Positions 14,888-25,742 of a DNA stretch of 42,805 nucleotides are shown piece after piece. The notes under the pieces were generated by a model. That model was not told where the DNA came from and did no database searches. It saw nothing but the letters and a program-made list of their open reading frames with translations. The position numbers and the translations under genes are program-made. Numbering within the stretch: position 1 is the stretch's first letter; every line of letters starts with the position of its first letter. Source of the DNA: an uncultured Propionibacteriaceae bacterium (GTDB lineage: Bacteria; Actinomycetota; Actinomycetes; Propionibacteriales; Propionibacteriaceae); contig CALBCJ010000036.1 of the NCBI GenBank assembly GCA_937926975.1, forward strand, positions 1 through 42,805. The letters run 5' to 3'.

Positions 14888-16191
14888 GCATCGACGAGAC
14901 CGTCGGCACGGTGTACGTGGCCCAGGGCGGCGACTGGGACGAGATCGCCGCCTCGCAGGCCGAGCGCGGCGACGAGACCATCGTCATCAACATGGGCCCC
15001 CAGCACCCCTCGACCCACGGCGTGCTGCGGCTGATCCTGGAGCTCGACGGCGAGACCGTGACCTCGCTGCGCCCGGCGGTCGGCTTCCTGCACACGGGCA
15101 TCGAGAAGAACATGGAGTTCAAGACCTTCGCGCAGGGCTCCACGTACGTGACCCGGATGGACTACGTCGCGCCGCTGTTCAACGAGGCGGTCTTCTGCCT
15201 GGCGGTCGAGAAGCTCCTCGGCATCGAGGCGCCGCAGCGGGCCCAGGAGCTGCGGGTGCTCTTCATGGAGCTGAACCGGATCTCCAGCCACCTGGTGGCG
15301 CTGGGGACCGGCGGCATGGAGATCGGCGCCCTGACCATGATGACGATTGGCTTCCGGGACCGGGAGATGATCCTCGACTTCTTCGAGTCGGTCTGCGGCA
15401 CCCGGATGAACCACGCGTACATCCGCCCTGGTGGGGTCTCGATCGACCTGCCAGAGGACGGCCTGGCGACTCTGAAGACCCTGATCGAGTGGCTGCACCG
15501 GCACCTGCCCGAGTACGCCAAGTTCTGCAACGAGAACCCGATCTTCCAGGACCGGATGCGGGGCGTGGCCACCCTCGACCTCACCCAGTGCATGGTGTAC
15601 GGGGCCTCCGGCCCGGTGCTGCGCTCGACCGGCTACCCCTGGGACCTGCGCAAGTCGCAGCCGTACTGCGGCTACGAGACGTACGACTTCGAGGTCCCGG
15701 TCTGGAACACCAACGACGCGTACGGGCGGTTCCGGGTCCGGCTGCAGGAGATGTGGGAGTCGCTGAAGATCGTCGAGCAGTGCTACGAGCGGCTTGAGAA
15801 GAGCAGCGGGACGCCGGTGATGGTCGACGACCCGAAGATCGCCTGGCCCGCCCAGCTGACCGTGGGCCCCGACGGCCAGGGCAACTCCTTCGAGCACGTC
15901 AAGCACATCATGGGCGAGTCGATGGAGGCGCTGATCCACCACTTCAAGACCGTCACCGAGGGCTTCCGGGTCCCCGCCGGGCAGGCGTACGTGGCGATCG
16001 AGTCGCCCAAGGGCGAGCTCGGCTGCCACCTGGTCAGCGACGGCGGCACCCGCCCGTACCGGGTCCACCTGCGCGACCCAGGCTTCAACCACATGCAGTC
16101 GGCTCCGGCTATGTGTGAAGGATCGATGATCTCCGACGTCGTGGTGGCCGTGGGCAGCCTCGACCCGGTGCTGGGAGGTGTGGACAGGTGA
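14884..16191 (+). CDS. nuoD: NADH-quinone oxidoreductase subunit D
   Basis: 435-residue 49-kDa-type subunit that builds the quinone site with NuoB. Visible landmarks are GPQHPSTHGVLR with the quinone-head histidine region, FLHTGIEKNMEFKTF, HAYIRPGGVSIDLP and PKGELGCHLVSDGG. It lacks the Ni-binding cysteines of related hydrogenases, as expected. A short acidic N-terminal extension precedes the conserved domain. ATGA overlap with nuoC and GTGA overlap with nuoE. Confidence 0.98.
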   Translation: MSIDETVGTVYVAQGGDWDEIAASQAERGDETIVINMGPQHPSTHGVLRLILELDGETVTSLRPAVGFLHTGIEKNMEFKTFAQGSTYVTRMDYVAPLFNEAVFCLAVEKLLGIEAPQRAQELRVLFMELNRISSHLVALGTGGMEIGALTMMTIGFRDREMILDFFESVCGTRMNHAYIRPGGVSIDLPEDGLATLKTLIEWLHRHLPEYAKFCNENPIFQDRMRGVATLDLTQCMVYGASGPVLRSTGYPWDLRKSQPYCGYETYDFEVPVWNTNDAYGRFRVRLQEMWESLKIVEQCYERLEKSSGTPVMVDDPKIAWPAQLTVGPDGQGNSFEHVKHIMGESMEALIHHFKTVTEGFRVPAGQAYVAIESPKGELGCHLVSDGGTRPYRVHLRDPGFNHMQSAPAMCEGSMISDVVVAVGSLDPVLGGVDR

Positions 16192-16954
16192 GCGACGATC
16201 GCGGCACCACCGCGGCGGGGCAGCCGGAGGCTGCGCCCCAGGGGCACGAGTTCCCCAGCCACTTCGACCACCCGACGATCGAGATGGACGACCAGTCCAC
16301 CAGCATCGACGAGACCACCCTGGCCGAGCTGCGCGAGCTCGCCTCGCGCTACCCGCAGCCACGCTCGGCGCTGCTGCCGATGCTGCACCTGGTGCAGTCG
16401 GTGGACGGGCGGATCTCCCCGCGCGGGATCGAGGCCTGCGCCGAGATCCTGGGCATCACCACCGCCCAGGTGACCGGGGTGGCGACCTTCTACACCATGT
16501 ACAAGCGCCGTCCTGCCGGCAAGCACCACATCGGGGTCTGCACCACCGCCCTGTGCGCGGTGATGGGCGGCGACCAGGTCCTGCAGACCTGCTGCGAGCA
16601 CCTGGGGATCGGCCCCGACCAGACCACCGAGGACGGCACCTTCTCCCTGGAGCGGATCGAGTGCAATGCCGCCTGCGACTTCGCCCCGGTGATGATGGTC
16701 AACTGGGAGTTCATGGACAATATGACTCCTGACAAGGCCGTACGGCTGCTGGATGATCTGGCGGCAGGGGAGGACGTGCACTCCACCCGGGGCGCCACGA
16801 TCACCTCCTGGCGCGAGGCTGAGCGGGTCCTGGCCGGCTTCCCGGACGGCCGGGCCGATGAGGGTCCGAGCGCCGGGCCGGAGTCGCTGCGCGGTCTGCA
16901 GGTGGCGCAGGAGCGGGGCTGGCAGGCCCCGGCCTCGGGAGAGGAGCGCGCGAA

Positions 16955-16958
<4 letters not shown>
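16188..16958 (+). CDS. nuoE: NADH-quinone oxidoreductase subunit E
   Basis: 256-residue thioredoxin-like 24-kDa-type subunit holding the [2Fe-2S] cluster N1a. The ligands appear as C-x4-C (GVCTTALCAVMGG) and C-x3-C (ECNAACDFAP). The core is of normal length, but there is an N-terminal extension of about 40 residues and a C-terminal Gly/Ala/Arg tail of about 60 that E. coli lacks. GTG start overlapping the nuoD stop. Confidence 0.97.
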
Positions 16959-18264
<1,306 letters not shown>

Positions 18265-18268
<4 letters not shown>

Positions 18269-20673
18269 CGGTCGCCGCCAAGGACCCGGCCGCTGAGCCG
18301 GTCGAGCTGGTCACCCTGACCATCGACGGGATCGAGGTCTCGGTGCCGAAGGGCACCTTGGTGATCCGGGCCGCCGAGCGGCTCGGGATCGCGATCCCGC
18401 GGTTCTGCGACCACCCGCTGCTGGACCCGGTCGGTGCCTGCCGGCAGTGCCTGGTCGAGGTCCCCGACATGGGCAACGGCCGCGGGATGCCGAAGCCGCA
18501 GGCCTCCTGCACCCTGGAGGTCGCGCCGGGGATGAAGATCAGCACCCAGGTCACCAGCCCGGTCGCCGAGCGGGCGCAGGAGGGGATGCTGGAGCTCCTG
18601 CTGATCAACCACCCGCTGGACTGCCCGATCTGCGACAAGGGCGGCGAGTGCCCGCTGCAGAACCAGTCGATGAGCAACGGCCGCGGTGAGTCCCGGTACG
18701 GCGGGGTAAAGCGCACCTACCCGAAGCCGGTCGCGGTGTCGGAGCAGATCCTGCTGGACCGGGAGCGCTGCGTGCTCTGCGCCCGCTGCACCCGGTTCTC
18801 CGAGCAGGTCTCCGGCGACCCGATGATCGCCCTGGTAGAGCGGGGAGCGCTGCAGCAGGTCGGGGTGTACGAGACCGACCCGTACCACTCGTACTTCTCG
18901 GGCAACGTGATCCAGATCTGCCCGGTCGGGGCTCTGACCAGCGTCGACTACCGCTTCCAGGCCCGGCCCTTCGACCTGGTCTCCACCACGACCACCTGCG
19001 AGCACTGCGCCAGCGGCTGCGAGCTGCGTACGGACCACCGCCACTTCCAGGTGAAGCGGCGCCTGGCCGGGGACGCTCCCGAGGTGAACGAGGAGTGGAG
19101 CTGTGACGTCGGCCGGTTCGCCTTCGTCTCGGGCCGGCTGCCTGACCGGCTGACGGGGCCGCTGGTACGCGAGGGTGGCGAGCTGCGGCCAGCCTCCTGG
19201 CCGGAGGCGATCGACGCCGCAGTCGCCGGGCTGGCCGCTGCCGGGACGGCCGTCGGGGTGATCACCGGCGGCCGACTGACCCAGGAGGCCAGCTACGCCT
19301 ACCAGCGCTTCGCGCGGGCGGTGCTGGGCACCAACAATGTCGACTTCCGGGTCCGCGCCGGCTCGTCCGAGGAAGAGGCCTTCCTCGGCAGTGAGGTCGC
19401 CGGGCGGAGCCTGGCCCAGTCGGTCACCTTCACCGACCTGGAGCGGGCCCGTCGGGTGGTGCTGGTCGGGCTGGAGCCTGAGGACGAGAGCCCGATGATC
19501 TTCCTGCGGCTGCGCAAGGCGGTCCGCGAGCGGGGGCTCCAGGTGACCACGGTCGCTCCGCTGCGCTCCCGCGGCAGCGAGAAGCTGAGTGCCACCCTGG
19601 TCCTGGGCATGCCCGGCCAGGAGGCCCACGCGCTGCGGGCCCTGACCGACCTCGACCCGAGCTGCGTGCTGCTGCTCGGCGAGCGGCTGGCTGACTCGCC
19701 CGGGGCGCTGTCGGCGGCGGTCGAGGTCGCCGAGCGGACCGGGGCCCGGCTGGCCTGGGTGCCGCGCCGGGCCGGCGAGGTGGGCGCGGTCGACGCCGGC
19801 TGCCTGCCGTCGCTGCTGCCGGGCGGCCGCCCGGTCCAGGACCCGGCCGCCCGGGTCGACGTCGCCACCGCCTGGGGTGTCGACTCGGTGCCGGCCGAGC
19901 CGGGCCTGGATACGGCCGGGATGCTCAGGGCCGCCGCCACCGGCGAGCTGAAGGCGCTGCTGCTGAGCGGTCTGGAGCTGGCCGACATGACCGACCCGCA
20001 GGCCGCCCGGGAGGCCCTCGAGAAGGTCGACTTCGTGGTCAGCCTGGAGCAGCGGCTCTCTGACGCCGCCAGCTGCGCCGACGTGGTGCTGCCGGTGGCG
20101 CTGCTGGAGGAGCAGAGCGGAACCTTCGTGAGCTGGGAGCACCGGCCTCGCCCGGTGCGCCGGGTCAACAAGGCCAGCCGGGACCCGATGACCGACATCC
20201 GGACCCTGGCCGCGCTGGCCGACGCGCTCGGCCAGGACCTCACAGTCCGCAGCCCCGCCCAGGTCCGGGCCGAGCTCGCCGAGCTGGGTCCCTGGGACGG
20301 CGCGAGGGTCGCCGCCCCGACCCGTCGCCCGGCCCCCGAGCCGGTCGGCGACCAGCCCCGGCTGGCGACCTGGCGGGAGCTGATCGACGACTCCCGTCAC
20401 TGCGACGGGGCCGACGAGCTGCTGGCCACCGCCTGCCCCGTGGTGGCGCGGATGTCGACCGCGACTGCCCAGCGCTACCAGGTGGCAGGTGCCGCCCGGG
20501 TCACCGTACGGGCTCCTGGCGCCCAGGCCAGCTACGACCTCGAGCTCGACGACTCGGTGATCGACCAGGTGGTCTGGGTGCCGGCGCACCCGGTCCGCCC
20601 CAGCGCGCGGCTCGGTGCCGCCCCTGGTGACCCGGTCACGGTCACCGCGGCCACGGATGGAGGACCGGCATGA
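18265..20673 (+). CDS. nuoG: NADH-quinone oxidoreductase subunit G
   Basis: 802-residue 75-kDa-type subunit that wires electrons between NuoF and NuoI. Ligands can be read for [2Fe-2S] N1b (C48, C59, C62, C82), N5 (H116, C120, C123, C129), N4 (C169, C172, C175, C219) and the extra off-path cluster N7 (C245-x2-C248-x3-C252-x27-C280). Residues after 290 form the degenerate molybdopterin-oxidoreductase-like domain. N7 is found in E. coli, Thermus and many menaquinone users but not mitochondria. ATGA overlaps at both ends. Confidence 0.98.
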
Positions 20674-22100
20674 ACCCTGTTGGCTTCGAGCACGACACCG
20701 GCTGGATCGTCCTGCTCAAGGTGCTTTTCGTCTTCGTCTTCCTGCTCGTGATCACGATCTTCAACGTCTGGTTCGAGCGCCGGCTGGTGGGCAAGATGCA
20801 GCACCGGCTGGGCCCGATCATGAACGGCCCGTTCGGGCTCGCTCAGGCGGTGGGCGACGGTGCCAAGCTGATCGTCAAGGAGGACTTCCGCCCCGCCGGG
20901 ACCGACAAGTGGGTCTTCAACCTGGCCCCGATGCTGACCGGGACGGCGGCCTTTGTCACCTGGGCGATCATCCCCCTGGCGGGCGAGGTGCCGGTCCCGT
21001 ACTACAACTGGAGCGGCGGCTACTGGGAGACCTTCTACACCCGGCTTCAGCTCACCGACCTCCCGGTCAGCGTGCTGCTGTACCTGGCGATCGCCTCGAT
21101 CGGGATCTACGGCATCGTGCTGGCCGGCTGGGCGTCGTCGTCCACGTACGCGCTGCTGGGTGGGATCCGCTCGACAGCCCAGATGATCTCGTACGAGATC
21201 TCGATGGGCCTGTCGCTGGTCGGCGTCTTCCTGTACGCGCAGTCGATGTCCACCTCGGAGATCGTGCAGCGGCAGGCAGGGACGATCCTGCCGCACCTGC
21301 CGGTGGTCGGCCCGCTGCACATCCCCGGCTGGTACGCGCTGCTGCTGGCCCCCAGCTGCGTCGTCTACGTGATGGCGATGGTGGCCGAGTGCAACCGGGC
21401 CCCGTTCGACCTGGTCGAGTGCGAGCAGGAGCTGGTCTCGGGCTACCTGACCGACTACTCCGGCTTCCGGTACGCGATCTACTTCCTCGCCGAGTACATC
21501 AACATGGCGACGGTGTCGGCGGTGGCGACGACCCTCTTCTTCGGTGGCTACCGGGCCCCGTGGCCGGTGCCGGCGCTGATCGCCTGGGAGCCGCAGTACC
21601 TGGCCTGGCTGGACCGGGGCTGGATGGGTCTGTTCTGGTTCGTGGTCAAGGTGCTGCTGTTCATCGCGCTCTTCGTCTGGCTGCGCGGTACCCTGCCGCG
21701 GCTGCGCTACGACCAGCTGATGAACCTGGGCTGGAAGTGGCTGATCCCGATCTCGCTGGGCTGGATCGTCATGCTCAGCGTGATCCGGTACTTCCAGGTC
21801 TACCGGCCCGGTGGCCTGGTGGCGCTGCTGCCCGGGCTGGGGCTGCTGTTCTTCGGTGCGCTGGTCTGGTCCGTGATCGAGCGGCACCGTGAGCAGGTCG
21901 ACCCGGACCCCGACGACGACCGGCAGGAGAGCCGCCCGCTGGATATCGAGCCGGGCGAGTTCGACCCGTTCGCCGGTGGGTACCCGGTGCCGCCGCTGCC
22001 CGGGCAGGTGATCCCAGAGCTGGCCGGCGTGGTGCGGGGCAGCACCGAGCAGCGCCGCCGCGCAGAGCAGGAGTCATTGATCCCGGAGGAGGAGCACTGA
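20670..22100 (+). CDS. nuoH: NADH-quinone oxidoreductase subunit H
   Basis: 476-residue membrane subunit that anchors the peripheral arm and lines the quinone channel. Conserved blocks are FERRLVGKMQHRLGPIMNGPFG and the charged loop AECNRAPFDLVECEQELVSGY. About eight transmembrane helices are present. The last 80 residues form a hydrophilic acidic tail that is absent in E. coli. Its stop shares a base with the nuoI start (TGATG). Confidence 0.97.
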   Translation: MNPVGFEHDTGWIVLLKVLFVFVFLLVITIFNVWFERRLVGKMQHRLGPIMNGPFGLAQAVGDGAKLIVKEDFRPAGTDKWVFNLAPMLTGTAAFVTWAIIPLAGEVPVPYYNWSGGYWETFYTRLQLTDLPVSVLLYLAIASIGIYGIVLAGWASSSTYALLGGIRSTAQMISYEISMGLSLVGVFLYAQSMSTSEIVQRQAGTILPHLPVVGPLHIPGWYALLLAPSCVVYVMAMVAECNRAPFDLVECEQELVSGYLTDYSGFRYAIYFLAEYINMATVSAVATTLFFGGYRAPWPVPALIAWEPQYLAWLDRGWMGLFWFVVKVLLFIALFVWLRGTLPRLRYDQLMNLGWKWLIPISLGWIVMLSVIRYFQVYRPGGLVALLPGLGLLFFGALVWSVIERHREQVDPDPDDDRQESRPLDIEPGEFDPFAGGYPVPPLPGQVIPELAGVVRGSTEQRRRAEQESLIPEEEH

Positions 22101-22675
22101 TGGGGTTCTTCGACAGCTGGGCCGGCTTCGGGGTGACCTTCGACACCATGCGCCGCAAGCCGTTCACCCAGGGCTACCCGCAGGGGTGGGGCGGCAAGCA
22201 CCCGAAGGAGAAGGTCACCGCACCTCGCTACCACGGCCGCCACCAGCTCAACCGGTGGCCCGACGGGCTGGAGAAGTGCGTCGGCTGCGAGCTGTGCGCC
22301 TGGGCCTGCCCGGCCGACGCGATCTACGTCGAGGGCGGGCAGAACACCGACGAGCAGCGCTTCTCGCCGGGCGAGCGGTACGGGCGGGTGTACCAGATCA
22401 ACTACCTGCGCTGCATCTTCTGCGGCATGTGCATTGAGGCCTGCCCGACCCGGGCGCTGACCATGACCAACGACTTCAAGCTGGCCAACACCTCCCGGGC
22501 CCGGCTGATCTACACCAAGGAAGAGCTGCTGGCGCCGCTGCTGCCGGGGATGGAGCAGCCGCCCCACCCGCGCCGTCTCGGTGACGACGAGGACGACTAC
22601 TTTCTCGGGCTGCCCGCGACCGGTGAGCCGGACCTGCGGACCTGGACTGCCGAGAAGGAGGCGGCGTCGCGATGA
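22100..22675 (+). CDS. nuoI: NADH-quinone oxidoreductase subunit I
   Basis: 191-residue ferredoxin-like subunit with two [4Fe-4S] clusters (N6a and N6b) leading to N2. Both motifs are complete: CVGCELCAWACP and CIFCGMCIEACP. The N-terminal amphipathic segment (FDSWAGFGVTFDTMRRKPFTQGYP) lies on the membrane surface in known structures. The C-terminal 40 residues are acidic and variable. Confidence 0.98.
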   Translation: MGFFDSWAGFGVTFDTMRRKPFTQGYPQGWGGKHPKEKVTAPRYHGRHQLNRWPDGLEKCVGCELCAWACPADAIYVEGGQNTDEQRFSPGERYGRVYQINYLRCIFCGMCIEACPTRALTMTNDFKLANTSRARLIYTKEELLAPLLPGMEQPPHPRRLGDDEDDYFLGLPATGEPDLRTWTAEKEAASR

Positions 22676-23490
22676 GCGCCCTCCTGATTCCCCTGGTGAC
22701 GCTGTCCGAGGTGGGCTTTTGGGTCTGCGCACCGCTGATGGTGCTGGGCGCGCTGGGGATGGTGGCCTTCCGCAAGGCCGTCTACTCGGCGCTGTCGCTG
22801 GCCCTGGTGATGGTGAACCTGGCGGTCCTGTACGCAACGCTCGGGGCGCCGTTCCTGTTCGTGGTGCAGATCATCGTCTACACCGGCGCCATCATGATGC
22901 TCTTCCTGTTCGTGGTGATGCTGGTCGGTGTTGACCGCGAGGACTCGATGGTGGAGACCATCCGCGGCCACAAGGCGGCCTCGGTGATGGCCGGGCTGGG
23001 AGTGGCGGTGCTGCTGGTGGCCGGGCTGTCGCGGGCGGTGACCGGCCCGGCGGCCGGGCTCGACAGCGCCAACGAGGTCTACGGCGGCAACATCCAGGGC
23101 CTGGCGGCGCTGGTCTTCACCCGCTACATGGTCGCCTTCGAGGCCACCGCGGCGCTGCTGATCACGGCTGCGGTCGGGGCGATGGTCCTCGCCCACGGCG
23201 AGCGGCTGCGGCCGCGAGCCACCCAGCAGGCCCGGGCCCGGGCCCGGGTCCAGGCGTACGCCACCCGGGGCGTGCACCCGGGGCCACGACCCGGGTCCGG
23301 GGTCTTCGCCCGGCACAACTCGATCGACACACCGGCCCTGCTGCCGGACGGCTCGGTGGCCGAGGCCTCGGTGTCGCAGGTGCTGACCGAGCGCACCGGG
23401 ACCAAGGACGTGGCGGCGATGGCTGCCCCGACCAAGGCCGCCTTCGCCGAGCTGGAAGCCGTTCAGGGTGACGAGGAGGACGCCGAGTGA
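22672..23490 (+). CDS. nuoJ: NADH-quinone oxidoreductase subunit J
   Basis: 272-residue membrane subunit. Five hydrophobic helices are seen; the third holds FVVQIIVYTGAIMMLFLFVV, the conserved pi-bulge helix whose movement is tied to proton pumping. About 85 hydrophilic C-terminal residues (Arg/Ala-rich, then acidic) exceed the E. coli length. ATGA overlap with nuoI; GTGA overlap with nuoK. Confidence 0.96.
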   Translation: MSALLIPLVTLSEVGFWVCAPLMVLGALGMVAFRKAVYSALSLALVMVNLAVLYATLGAPFLFVVQIIVYTGAIMMLFLFVVMLVGVDREDSMVETIRGHKAASVMAGLGVAVLLVAGLSRAVTGPAAGLDSANEVYGGNIQGLAALVFTRYMVAFEATAALLITAAVGAMVLAHGERLRPRATQQARARARVQAYATRGVHPGPRPGSGVFARHNSIDTPALLPDGSVAEASVSQVLTERTGTKDVAAMAAPTKAAFAELEAVQGDEEDAE

Positions 23491-23786
23491 ATCCTGACTA
23501 CTACGTCGTGCTGGCGGCGGTCCTGTTCTCGATCGGCGTGACCGGCTTTCTGATCCGGCGCAACGCCCTGGTGGTGTTCATGTCCGTGGAGCTGATGCTC
23601 AACGCCTGCAACCTGCTGCTGGTGACCTTCTCCCACGTCCACGGTGGGCTCGACGGGCAGGTCGCCTCGTTCTTCGTGATGGTGGTGGCCGCCGCTGAGG
23701 TCGTGGTCGGGCTGTCGATCATCGTCACCATCTTCCGTGCCCGGCGGTCGGCCTCGGTCGACCACGCGAACCTTCTGAGGTGGTGA
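23487..23786 (+). CDS. nuoK: NADH-quinone oxidoreductase subunit K
   Basis: 99-residue, three-helix membrane subunit. The conserved glutamate of the E-channel is in VFMSVELMLNACNLLLV and a second lies in AAAEVVVGLSIIVTIFR. The length is standard. GTG start overlapping the nuoJ stop. Confidence 0.97.
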   Translation: MNPDYYVVLAAVLFSIGVTGFLIRRNALVVFMSVELMLNACNLLLVTFSHVHGGLDGQVASFFVMVVAAAEVVVGLSIIVTIFRARRSASVDHANLLRW

Positions 23787-25729
23787 CGGTGTCCCTGCTT
23801 GAGACTCTGACCCCGGTGGCAGCCACCGGGATGTTCAGCAACGCCTGGCTGATGATCGCGATCCCGCTGGTCGTGGCCGGGTACCTGCTGATCGACCGGG
23901 CCAGCGACACCTGGGGGCACCTGCTGGCAACAGCCGCGGCGCTGGCCTCTTTCGTGGTCGCGGTGCTGCTCTTCGTCAGCCTGCTGGGCCGGCCCGAGGA
24001 CAGCCGAGCCGTCAGCAACCACCTGTTCACCTGGATCCAGGCTGGGCGCTGGCAGATCGACGCCGGGCTCCTGATCGATCCGCTGAGCATCCTGTTCGCG
24101 CTGCTGATCACGGGGGTCGGCTCGCTGATCCACATCTACTCGATCGGCTACATGGCGCGCGACCCGAACCGGCGCCGGTTCTTCGCCTTTCTGAACCTGT
24201 TCGTGGCGGCGATGCTGATCCTGGTGCTGGCCGACAGCTACGCGGTCCTCTTCGTCGGCTGGGAGGGGGTCGGCCTGGCCTCGTACCTGCTGATCTCGTT
24301 CTGGCAGGAGCGGCCCTCGGCGGCTACCGCCGGCAAGAAGGCCTTCATCATGAACCGGGTCGGGGACCTGGGGATGACGATGGCGATCTTCACGATGCTG
24401 GCCCTGTTCGGGTCGACCTCGTTCACCGTCGTCAACGCCCGCGCCGCCAACCTGTCCGTGCTGGCCCCGGCCTGGCCGGGCGGCCTGAGCTGGGCCACTC
24501 TGATCGGGCTGCTGCTGCTGCTCGGGGCCTGCGGCAAGTCGGCCCAGGTGCCGCTGCAGGCCTGGCTGCTGGACGCCATGGAGGGCCCGACCCCGGTGTC
24601 GGCCCTGATCCACGCGGCCACCATGGTGACCGCGGGGGTGTACCTGGTGGTCCGCTCGCACGCCCTGTACGCGCAGAGCATGCAGGCCCAGCTCGCGGTG
24701 GCGGTCGTCGGCACGGTGACCCTGCTGGCCGGAGCCTGGATCGGCTGCTCCAAGGACGACATCAAGAAGGTCCTGGCCGGCTCCACCATGTCGCAGATCG
24801 GCTACATGATGCTGGCGGCGGGGCTTGGCCCGGCCGGCTCGGCGTTCGCGATCTTCCACCTGCTCACCCACGGCTTCTTTAAGGCGAATATGTTCCTCGG
24901 GGCCGGGTCGGTGATGCACGGCATGGACGACGACGTCAACATGCGCCACTACGGTGCCCTGCGCACGGCGATGCCGTACACGTTCTGGACCTTCGCGATG
25001 GGCTACCTGGCGATCATCGGCTTCCCGATGTTCTCCGGCTTCTACTCCAAGGACCACATCGTCGAGGCCGCCTTCCACGCCCAGCCGGTGCTGGGCGGGC
25101 TGGCGCTGGCCGGCGCCGGGGTGACCGCCTTCTACATGACCCGCCTGATGCTGATGACCTTCTTCGGGCAGCAGCGCTGGCGCACGGGAGTCCACCCGCA
25201 CGAGTCGCCGACGGTGATGTGGGTGCCGCTGGTGCTGCTGGCGATCCCGTCGGTGGTCGGTGGCGTCGTGCTGAACGGCTGGATCGGGCACTGGCTGCAG
25301 CCGGCGATCGGCTCCGAGGCCCCGCACACCGCCGGCTGGGCGCCGGCGATCACCCCGGTCGGGCTGGCCACTCTCGGTGTGGTCGCGGCCGGTGTGCTGG
25401 TGGCCTACCTGCTCTTCGGGCGGCGCCGGGTTCCGGTGACGCCGCCGCCGAGCAGCAACCCGCTGATCGAGATCGGGCGCCACGACCTGTACGGCGACGC
25501 TCTCAACGAGGCCGTCTTCATGCGGCCCGGGCAGCTGCTGACCCGAGGCGTCGTGGCCGTCGACGACTACGCCGTGGACGGGGCGGTGGTCGGTGGAGGC
25601 CAGGTGACGGTCGGGATCGGCGCCGAGCTGCGCCGGCTGCAGAACGGCTACGTCCGCTCGTACGCGCTGACCCTGGTGCTCGGCGTCGTGCTGCTGGGTG
25701 TGCTCCTCGTCATCGGCCGGTTGGTCTGA
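23783..25729 (+). CDS. nuoL: NADH-quinone oxidoreductase subunit L
   Basis: About 648-residue antiporter-like subunit at the far end of the membrane arm. Proton-path landmarks are the helix-5 glutamate in LFVGWEGVGLASYLLISFW, the lysine of GKSAQVPLQAWLLDAMEGPTPVSALIHAATMV, and HGFFKANMFLGAGS. The start is uncertain: GTG 23783 overlaps the nuoK stop as GTGA, while GTG 23789 sits better behind GAGGTGG. The difference is two residues. Confidence 0.96.
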   Translation: MTVSLLETLTPVAATGMFSNAWLMIAIPLVVAGYLLIDRASDTWGHLLATAAALASFVVAVLLFVSLLGRPEDSRAVSNHLFTWIQAGRWQIDAGLLIDPLSILFALLITGVGSLIHIYSIGYMARDPNRRRFFAFLNLFVAAMLILVLADSYAVLFVGWEGVGLASYLLISFWQERPSAATAGKKAFIMNRVGDLGMTMAIFTMLALFGSTSFTVVNARAANLSVLAPAWPGGLSWATLIGLLLLLGACGKSAQVPLQAWLLDAMEGPTPVSALIHAATMVTAGVYLVVRSHALYAQSMQAQLAVAVVGTVTLLAGAWIGCSKDDIKKVLAGSTMSQIGYMMLAAGLGPAGSAFAIFHLLTHGFFKANMFLGAGSVMHGMDDDVNMRHYGALRTAMPYTFWTFAMGYLAIIGFPMFSGFYSKDHIVEAAFHAQPVLGGLALAGAGVTAFYMTRLMLMTFFGQQRWRTGVHPHESPTVMWVPLVLLAIPSVVGGVVLNGWIGHWLQPAIGSEAPHTAGWAPAITPVGLATLGVVAAGVLVAYLLFGRRRVPVTPPPSSNPLIEIGRHDLYGDALNEAVFMRPGQLLTRGVVAVDDYAVDGAVVGGGQVTVGIGAELRRLQNGYVRSYALTLVLGVVLLGVLLVIGRLV

Positions 25730-25742
25730 GAAGGGAACTGAG